Below are positions 56,580-64,000 of a stretch of 64,000 nt of DNA, piece after piece (within the stretch, counting starts at the first letter, position 1; every line of letters starts with the position of its first letter). The notes beneath the pieces are model-generated. The model was not told where the DNA came from. It did not search any database and saw only the letters and a program-made list of their open reading frames with translations. Where the stretch lies: NCBI RefSeq assembly GCF_021130785.1, contig NW_025778884.1:119393-183392 (forward strand). The letters are read 5' to 3'. Position numbers and translations under genes: made by a program. Source of the DNA: Homalodisca vitripennis. Its lineage: Eukaryota; Arthropoda; Insecta; Hemiptera; Cicadellidae.

Positions 56580-58400
56580 ATTAGGATCTAAATGATGATT
56601 TCAGGAATACTTGTACTCTTTGTCGAGACAGGAATGGCAGAGAATGAAATGACACAGGGAATCGTTTTCAAGAAACTTCATGACACAATTTATTTCCGAG
56701 GATGAATGGGAAGATTGTATTAGATTTTAATATGATAGAAATAAGAGACGAAACTTGAGTCACTTAAGACATTGTGCACAGACTTAGTTTATTATACGAA
56801 CACTAGTGTAAATGTGTGGATGAGGACTTTGCTTTCGAATATAGTAGAATTAAGACCGGGATAGACCAGTATGAATCCGATGTAAGTGACTTATTTAGAC
56901 TTCTACCTACAGAACGCTCCAAGCGAGGACTAGTTGATGCAGGGAGGATATGCATTGAAATGGTTGTTTGGTGTGCCCACTAGCGAAGATATGGAACAAG
57001 TTAATAGTAAAGTTGAAGAGATAAAAAAGATTAGCGGATCACTGTTGAGTTCTAGAGAAAACCAATCACCTTAATGAAAGACATGAATGAAAAGATGAGT
57101 AACTAATACTAAAGCCCATTATCAGATAATGACTAAACTTACTCATTCAAATAGCATGATTTAATCACTTCACTCCAAGGATTCGAACAAGAAAACATTA
57201 TGCTACATCGTTCATTAACAAAACCATTTAAAATCCGTCAGTCTAGCACGTCATTTAGGTCAAACCATAGATGAAGCAAAGTTAAGAATTGTTGAGTTTA
57301 GGCAAGCTTTAGAATTAGTAAACACAGGTAGAATAAGCAGCAAATTACTACCACCCATTGAGTTTGTAAACATATTGCTTGACATAGGAAAAGTCATACC
57401 TCGTCATTTGAAACTAATTATACCCAGTTAATGAAGAGGACGTATTTATGTATTACCACCTTTTGCACTGCTCATGCTTTAGCACCAAGAAGGAATTAGA
57501 TTGATCGTAACTGTACCCTTTAAGTTCGCAAGGACAGACGTCTTGAACTTTATAAAGTAGAAGTTATTCCATTGTACCAAACAAACCTTCAACATTGGTT
57601 AAAAATGGAAAGTACAAGTTGCGATTATTTGTTGATCTCCAAAGAGAGACCAGTATTATGCACCTATCGATTTTTACACTAGTCAGTGTAGACTAAGTCA
57701 TTTTTATTTGTGTCCTAACTCTATAAATGTATTGCATCATAGCGTTAATGATTGTATATTCGCTCTATTCATGGGATCTAACCTAGTCACAGAAAAAATG
57801 TTCACGAACCTTAACCATAAATGTAACTTCACACCTGTATGGATCCAAAAATCGGCAATGATTGGATCTATAGCCTAAAGGAACCATATAAAGTCATACT
57901 TAACTGTATGAGGAGTTCTGATGGAGAAAAACTCAGTTATCTCTCCACCACATCTAGGTTATGTTTAGAATTAACTTTAAAACAAGTCTGGAATATTAAA
58001 ACAGGCTTCAAGTTGCGCTATCTCTTTTTGGTAAATATAATAAGTTATTCTCGAGGACTCAAGGAAATATAAAATATAAATTTGACATTAACCATTTGCA
58101 CATCCCAAAGATTAATCTGTTGCTATCTCACGAAGAAAATCTAATCTTTAAAAACAGTAGCTTGTTATTTGAAAAACAATGCAAAAAGTCAAGGACAATC
58201 TTAAAGGGATAATCACATAGAACTAGACCTTAACAAGCCTTTAAAATGATACACATGTTTTGTACCCTAGTATCAAAGAAAGTATAGAAAACCCACTGAA
58301 CTATTTATACATTATCATAGTTTCAATGTTTATTTTGTTCATTTTGAATAGTGTTACTTTTGCGTAGTTTTGTTTTGTCACAGGAAAATGCCAACCTGTG
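56580..58400 (+). pseudogene. env-like (baculovirus F-type) remnant of the LTR element
   Basis: In several shifted frames this region resembles the envelope of insect errantiviruses. The clearest sign is an RSKR furin-type cleavage motif at 56914-56925, followed by a glycine- and hydrophobic-rich stretch near 56942. Heptad-like and Cys-containing fragments occur downstream to about 58400. Many indels and stops interrupt it. The similarity is to the family in general, and its exact relatives are unknown. Confidence 0.6.
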
Positions 58401-58889
58401 CGAGGATGTCCTCAGTTGCCTGAGCGGCAAGCCCCAACCATTCGAGTAGAACATGGAAACTCCGCTCGCAGAAATTATTCAGGAGTTCTTCCTTTGTTCA
58501 ATTCAATTACACCAAGCCCGCCTTGAAGTACGGTATTGTGAAATTCATTGTAGTGCTGAACCAGTCAGGTCAGTGTTGCAAAGACTATATTTGTTATAAA
58601 TATGTGGGGACTTGCCAAGCTCAAGAAATGTAATGTATTTTAGGGAGGACATATATCTGAAGTGATTGTCAATGTCCAAGTAGAATTAAATTGTAGATTA
58701 TAAGAACTTACGCAGCCTAAAATACTATTTTGTCCTTTTAAAGTTGTGAAATAAAAATGACTGTAATGTAAAATGTTTATCCTATACATTTTTTTTTTGA
58801 AGTATTGTAAATGTTTGTTATATTCTGAGAATCTAAGATGTATCACCATGAAAATTCTGTATGATCCATCTTTCCGAAAGGGAGAGTGA

Positions 58890-59447
58890 TGTAGCCGTCA
58901 CAGCACTACTATTTTAATATACGTTACATTTTTATTTTTAGTAAGATTTGGTAAAGCATTTATAGTAATTTTTTAATCTTTGTTGTAAACCGTTATTAGA
59001 AGCTGATTGTATAATCGTCCCTTTAACCCCCGATCGATAAGTGAGGTGAAGGTGCTCGTGTCGTGAGGAATGCATGGGGAGGGAGTCAGCAGGGCTGGCG
59101 TCGACAGGCGAGCAAAGTCGTTGACTCGGAGGTAGGCGGGAGGAGTCTATTAGTAATGTAGTAGTGAGTGTAGAATGCTGAGTCTATTTGGTGGAGTGAG
59201 ATGACACATATCGGTACACATTATAGTAGTTTGGGTGCGTCACGAGTGTTTTAGTGCATCTTTTGAAATATAGATTGGACTCAACAAAAGGAGAAACGTG
59301 AGTAATTATGTCAAGAAGACCCACTACGACTACTAAATTTCCCTACGAGCTAGGCGTCGGCAAGCAAACTAGCTCAGCTAGCGGTGTCCTATTAACCACG
59401 CTCAGCCCTCTCTGGCCACTCGGAGAGCTAATATCGGAGGGCTTACA
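58890..59447 (+). repeat. 3' LTR
   Basis: Pairs with 49121-49595. It contains a CCTCTCTGGCC segment and extra blocks missing from the 5' LTR, so it is the more complete copy. Confidence 0.9.
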
Positions 59448-59451
59448 AAAA

Positions 59452-60620
59452 TGTATACCATATACAGGGTGACAATTATCCAATTATCTAATCCAAATTT
59501 GGCATACTGTTACTGGTAATAGTAAGCTACTTTTTTGAGTACATGGTGATCGGATGTCACCTTTGAAGTATGTTGGGGATTAGAAGAAAATATTTAATAC
59601 GGGCCTCGTACAAGCCTATGTTGAGTTGTACATCATTTTACAGTTCTAGTTGAATTGAAAACAATGCTGCAAACCGTACTTCAAAAGGTTGATCCATTTA
59701 GGAGAAATCACTGTTTAAAATTTTTTAAATTGTTAATGAATTGTAAATAGGAAATAACTAACACAGTACCTGTTACAAGTTAACAGTATGTGGGAATACA
59801 TTTTAGTAAACTAATTTAAAAGTAGGTGTTCAAAATGTTTCCCTCTGGGCTTTCAAAATGTTTCTGTATCTCTTGCTGTTTAGAAGCTATAAAGTTGCCC
59901 TAAGACTTAATTGTCTCTCTGTATAAATAAAGAAATTTGACATTACTTTTTATTAAATGTTCAGCAAAATTTTATTCCATGTTAATTTGATGTTTGTAGA
60001 GCTTAATATGTTCTGAAAATCTTAATATAAATGTCAACTGGTTTGACCTATGTAGGCTAATATTTGTCGCATTCACTTAATTTTAATTTTAAGATTCCTG
60101 ATCGTAAAAACAAGTGTTTTTTTTTTTAAAAAATAAGGTTTTTATAAAACAAAATTTATTAGCCAGAGTATTTCCTTGCCATAGTTTTAATTAAAAAAAA
60201 GTATCTCAGTTCATATTTTCAATTTTATCTGTATGCATCATAAATGTATGAAATAATCTTATGTAATTAAATATTAGCTGCTAGTAAACAGTGAAATGGA
60301 TGGCTTGTAGTATTAATTTTCTGATTGGTGTGTAGTGAGATGCTAAGCATAAAAGTGGTATACTTTAAAATATATTGCTTTAATTTAAATTAGCCCGAAT
60401 AATTGTGAACATTGTATGTACGTAACGAAAAATGTATCTATTAAGTAACGAGAGTAAAATCACAATGTCATGATCCACTTAGGTAAATCAAAGAATGTCC
60501 AAAATAATTATTTTAATTTGTTAAGGACAAACTGGATCAATTGTGAAGATAAATCAGTGACAAACCAAAAAGTTTAAGAACATGACTAAATATTTTTTGT
60601 ACAATTTTCTATAATTTCAG
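59452..60620. other. intron, no gene
   Basis: AT-rich intronic sequence. The part at about 59463-59720 starts ACAGGGTG, a common start of insect interspersed repeats, but has no coding remains. It ends in the ATAATTTCAG acceptor. Confidence 0.5.
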
Positions 60621-60748
60621 GTTGATACACTTAGAAAGAAAGTGGATTCTGCCAAAACAGATGGTGACCTAAATATTAACTTGATGAACAGTTTAGAAAA
60701 TGCTGATAAGAAACTGAATGCCATGGAGAATGAAAATGCACACTTGAA
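60621..60748 (+). CDS. Odf2: ODF2/cenexin-like gene, exon i (42 codons plus 2 bases)
   Basis: It starts in phase 0 after ATAATTTCAG and ends in a split codon before GTATGT. It encodes VDTLRKKVDSAKTDGDL and LMNSLENADKKLNAMENENA, a coiled coil. The two leftover bases AA plus G of the next exon make Lys, so exons i and j join in frame. Confidence 0.8.
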
Positions 60749-61860
60749 GTATGTATTGGTTTAGAGCAAGTTTTATGATAATTTGTTAAATATCAGATAG
60801 TACAGTTATAAATTAGTCACTACTATCAATGAATAATTACTTTAAATTCAGGTAATCTAGTCACAAATAAAAATTATCGTATATTAAGATTGCAAGTAGT
60901 GTTTAATAAACTTTAGAGATGAAAGTATATACATATTCATTAAACCGATGTTTTTATGTTAACAATTTTAACTATGAATATAAGCATATATTGAGGCTGC
61001 TATATTATAAAAGTACGTTTGAGGTGCTGATAGCCTTCTTATAGTAAATCATCAGAAGGGGTTTTTTGTTACTTGGTTGGTTGCTAAAGTAGAACTCTTT
61101 CTAGACAACCAAATAAAATTTATCAGGTAGAACAATTTAGATATAACTCATTGGTGATGAATACATCAAAGTTATCAACAAAAAGGTTGTATATTGAAAT
61201 CATATAAGACAACAGATTCCATTCCTAAAAATATTTGGTGTTTCTTACATTGTAATACTAAAGATTCTAATCTGTAATTTTGTATCTTTTTAAATCATCT
61301 ACCTTCAATAGTAAACGTTATACATACTTGTGCAGACTTCACATAACAATATGGCAATGCATGTTATTGGTTATCTTAGTGTTCTATTTCTTCAATACTA
61401 GTTTGAATATGTTAGTTTATTTAAGTTTTCTGTTGTTCTCGTATATATGTATGTATATTATACAGAGTGTCCTGTCATTCTCTGGATAAAGGTATAACAT
61501 GTTATTGCTCAGGTCAAGACAAAAATATTTCACCATGTGAACATGGACCTCCGATGTTTAGTTTCCCATCTGTTTGCCTGTATGTGTTTTTTATATAAAA
61601 ATTAATATCTTAAAAACTAATAAATTAAACTATTCCAAATTTGGCTCAAATTCTTATGATAACAAGGCTAGTTACTAAAAAATATATTATAGAATTATCT
61701 TTAGCATTTTCAAGATGGCGGCCATTAAAACTTTTAAACTTGAATATCTTCAGAACCTGCAATTTTTCTTAATAATTACAAGAACAGCTAGAGGATTTTA
61801 TCACAAATGTAATGACACAAAAATTATTTAAATCGAATTATAAATAGCTGATTTAGATTT
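60749..61860. other. intron with a possible short inverted-repeat element
   Basis: GTCCTGTCA at about 61469 and TGACAGGAC at about 61865 are inverted and could be the ends of a 0.4-kb element. The open frame at 61280-61489 is hydrophobic by base composition only. Confidence 0.4.
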
Positions 61861-61866
61861 ACTGTG

Positions 61867-62060
61867 ACAGGACATAGCCCACATTGGGGTTCTCAGTGAA
61901 TAGCCAACAATAAAAAACACTGAATAAATGGCAGCTCTCAGTTGACCACTGGTGACTATTTTTCAGATTTGGAATTCTGTATCTTGTAAACAATGATTCG
62001 TCCGTGAATAAGAAACAACTTACATTATTTAGATTTTCTAACACCCATTGACAAAATTGT
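61867..62060 (-). pseudogene. Tc1/IS630-like transposase fragment
   Basis: The minus strand gives MLENLNNVSCFLFTDESLFT, then IPNLKNSHQWS and FTENPNVGYVLSQ. The FTDE block with Asp and the N..N.H.WS spacing fit the first catalytic region of a Tc1-like transposase. Only this fragment is left. Confidence 0.6.
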
Positions 62061-62074
62061 AATCTTAATGCACT

Positions 62075-62410
62075 GTCACACGTTTGTCCTACAGTCTTTC
62101 AGGCAGAAGTCACAGCCATTATGGAGTGTGCTCATTAGAATCTTTGTCTGCGGTGTAGTAGGAGTAAGATTATTAGCAATTTCACATATAACCAGGCAGC
62201 ACTGAAGGTGTTGGACTCTTGTGTGTTCAGTTCCAAACTTGTCTGGGATTGCTAGGTACCTGTGATCATTGGCAACCCAAACCAATGGGAGGTAATACCT
62301 GTTCATCTGAGATGGAAACGACTTATCACTGCAGATCTAATTATGCAGAAAGAAATAGTGCAGTGGAAATTCCTAGAATGTGCCATGTTTATCGAGAGAA
62401 AACATGAGTG
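62075..62410 (+). pseudogene. LINE RNase H fragment
   Basis: The plus strand has VFQAEVTAIMECA, then NQAALKVLDSCVFSSKLVWD. These are the Glu block and the (D)SQAALKAL block of the RNase H domain found at the C-terminus of some LINEs. It is frameshifted in the middle. Confidence 0.65.
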
Positions 62411-62420
62411 ATGGTGTTGT

Positions 62421-63344
62421 GTGTTAATCATGTCTAAAGTTTAATTATGGCCGAATATAAGTTGGCCGAAGCTAAACTATTTGGTGATTTTTGTGGGTGT
62501 CAGTTTAACATCTTTGGCTTTCTACATCATTCACGTACAACATATTCACTTATAATGTTTTCTCCGTAAACACGGTGCTTTCTCCAATGGATCTCTGCTG
62601 CTTGCAAAAACGAATAAAACTCCTTAGTTCACATTTTGCAGGAGAATTAATAGAGTTGGTTATGTTTATGTGACGGAATATGCGCGATTGACTACTGCTC
62701 ATACCATGAACCTGCTACATGTCTGGCAGTCTGTTGTGAGATCGGAGGATGAAAAAAACCGCCCTTGTAAGATAAACTTATTCTCTTAGCAGTAGAAATC
62801 AGACAAGCAGCTCAAGCCAAAGACTGAGAAGAAGAAACTATTTTCTTTTTAGATATATACAATATTTTATAGTTATATACAATTATTTCATCGAAAATGT
62901 TCACCAAAGCATGCCAACTTAAGAAGTTTATTTAAAATTTAGTATATTAAAAATATCCACTTTGTTTAAAACAATTATTGTAATAAAACTGATGATGTTC
63001 AAATTGTCTTATTAATTTAAGAACATCACTTTTCTTCAGTAAGTAGTCAATAAAAACAACAAAAACATGAACAAAATATTAAAAATATTACAAATTAAAT
63101 TTAATAACCAAACAATAAATGAGGCATATATTTTAACCAGTGATAGAACATGGCAGAACCTCCAAATATGATTAGTGGCTGCACATATGTTTGTAGTATG
63201 CATGCTTGTGGTACTCCCATAGGCTCCCTATTCATAGACTCTTGAGAAAATTTTAATTTGGAAATCAACTACTACTTTTTCTTCTTTGTTACAATTTATT
63301 TGTCTGAGTCTTACATTATAATAGTTAATATGAAATAATTGTAG
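62421..63344. other. intron, no gene
   Basis: No coding remains are recognised. It ends at the AATTGTAG acceptor of the last exon. Confidence 0.6.
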
Positions 63345-63594
63345 GGGAATGGTGGGTCAGCTGGAGGGACTGCAGGTCAACCAGGCTCAAAAACTGGAAG
63401 AAAAATCTCATGAGTTGCTGCAGATGACCCAGCAGCTGGAAACCCTTAGAGAAGAATCAGCACGGCAGGTAGCCAGAGTGAAGGAGCGCAGTGAAATGAT
63501 TCGTAAGTGTCTGCAGGCCCAGATAGGTGAGATGGAGAGAGAGGTGGCTACATGTCGTGCCGCAACTGCATTCGCCAACCGCGAGCGGGATGAG
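63345..63594 (+). CDS. Odf2: ODF2/cenexin-like gene, exon j (83 codons plus 1 base)
   Basis: One base completes the Lys codon from exon i, then the frame is open to GTAAGC at 63595. It reads QKLEEKSHELLQMTQQLETL, then RQVARVKERSEMIRK and LQAQIGEMEREVATCRA, ending RERDE. The order LEEK..., QLE..., RQV..., then a charged helix matches the ODF2 C-terminal region as I remember it. There is no stop, so at least one more exon lies beyond the window. Confidence 0.85.
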
Positions 63595-64000
63595 GTAAGC
63601 TGATAAACTGATATTGTAATTTTGTTTATAATTTCATCTACTGTATATTTCATTTATTCATACTTTTACTCACATTTTATTTGACTTAAGACTTGGCTGT
63701 CAATGAGAGCTATAAAAAAATAACTGTCAATGATCCTTGATTTTATGACCAAATGATTTCAACTTTGACTTTGACTCTATGAAACAAGAATGGGAGTTAG
63801 GTTAATTCTTTACTATTACTGTATCAACTTCAAGTTATTTACTATTGAAACATATTTCACAATGCATTTTTTACAATGAATAAATGAATACAATTACAAA
63901 GTAATAGCTACAATATTCTGCCTTCATATACAATTTCAACTATGTGATTTTCATCTATTTTATTTTAGTTTTGTAATAACTTTTACATGTTTGTGATATA
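63595..64000. other. intron start, window end
   Basis: AT-rich sequence after a GTAAGC donor. No gene is seen. Confidence 0.7.

Larger units (their letters stand above)
49121..59447 (+). mobile_element. errantivirus-like Ty3/gypsy LTR element with env remnant (10.3 kb)
   Basis: The two LTRs (49121-49595, 475 bp; 58890-59447, 558 bp) start TGTAGC and end TTACA. They are flanked by AAAA on both sides, which is weak in this A-rich context. Gag, protease, RT/RNase H, integrase and an env-like region follow in that order, with a purine tract (AAAGGGAGAG, about 58877) just before the 3' LTR. All genes are broken by many small indels. The element is an old copy and is not functional as read here. 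Confidence 0.9.

Noticed and set aside
61280..61489. Hydrophobic 69-codon frame as a small membrane protein
   Set aside because: T-rich intronic DNA gives such frames by chance; no start context or conservation can be shown.
1..64000. Host tRNA, rRNA or other structured RNA genes
   Set aside because: None could be recognised on either strand.

Overview
The window is a piece of an AT-rich animal genome, most likely an insect. Three things suggest this: an env-bearing errantivirus-like LTR element, abundant mariner, piggyBac, hAT and CR1-like elements, and one host gene cut into small exons. I cannot name the species; a hemipteran is a guess.

Host gene. Ten plus-strand exons (1187-1421, 2064-2183, 14517-14624, 16846-16968, 35065-35337, 35672-35818, 36322-36423, 39378-39530, 60621-60748, 63345-63594) join with matching phases into about 546 codons of a coiled-coil protein. 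The gene runs off both ends of the window. Exons 35672-39530 and 63345-63594 resemble the C-terminal half of ODF2/cenexin, the mother-centriole appendage protein. All other recognisable coding sequence lies in its introns and belongs to transposable elements.

Layout. Intron 2184-14516 holds (a) a 3.9-kb DNA transposon at 3846-7739 with perfect 26-bp ends, TTA target duplication and a poorly classified transposase, with a foldback MITE and a smaller hairpin MITE in its intron; (b) a hAT relic; (c) a broken piggyBac at 9182-12848; (d) a LINE tail. Intron 16969-35064 is almost filled by one nest. Piggybac A (17702-34803) was hit in its cysteine-rich domain by a second TTAA element (19544-27222), which itself contains a LINE. 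Piggybac A was also hit by a hAT (27781-34564, 8-bp duplication AGTAACAG), which contains a TTAA MITE, a mariner and a LINE fragment. Intron 36424-39377 holds a mariner (37271-38603) inside a LINE relic. Intron 39531-60620 holds a near-full-length LINE (about 39830-46158) carrying a 1,031-bp deletion derivative of piggyBac A, then a mariner relic, an AT-rich repeat and a 10.3-kb errantivirus-like element (49121-59447). The last introns hold Tc1-like and RNase H LINE fragments.

Most notable signals. (1) Four different TTAA-element families share one end design: a short terminal repeat followed by a family-specific palindrome centred 22-25 bp from the end, usually with a second one about 40 bp further in. 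(2) A LINE seems to encode PWWP, Ulp1-like protease and SGNH-esterase modules ahead of its endonuclease and reverse transcriptase. (3) A mariner transposase appears to have lost its second catalytic Asp by deletion of one codon. (4) The order of nested insertions can be read directly from target-site duplications. All calls come from reading the sequence; no database search was possible.
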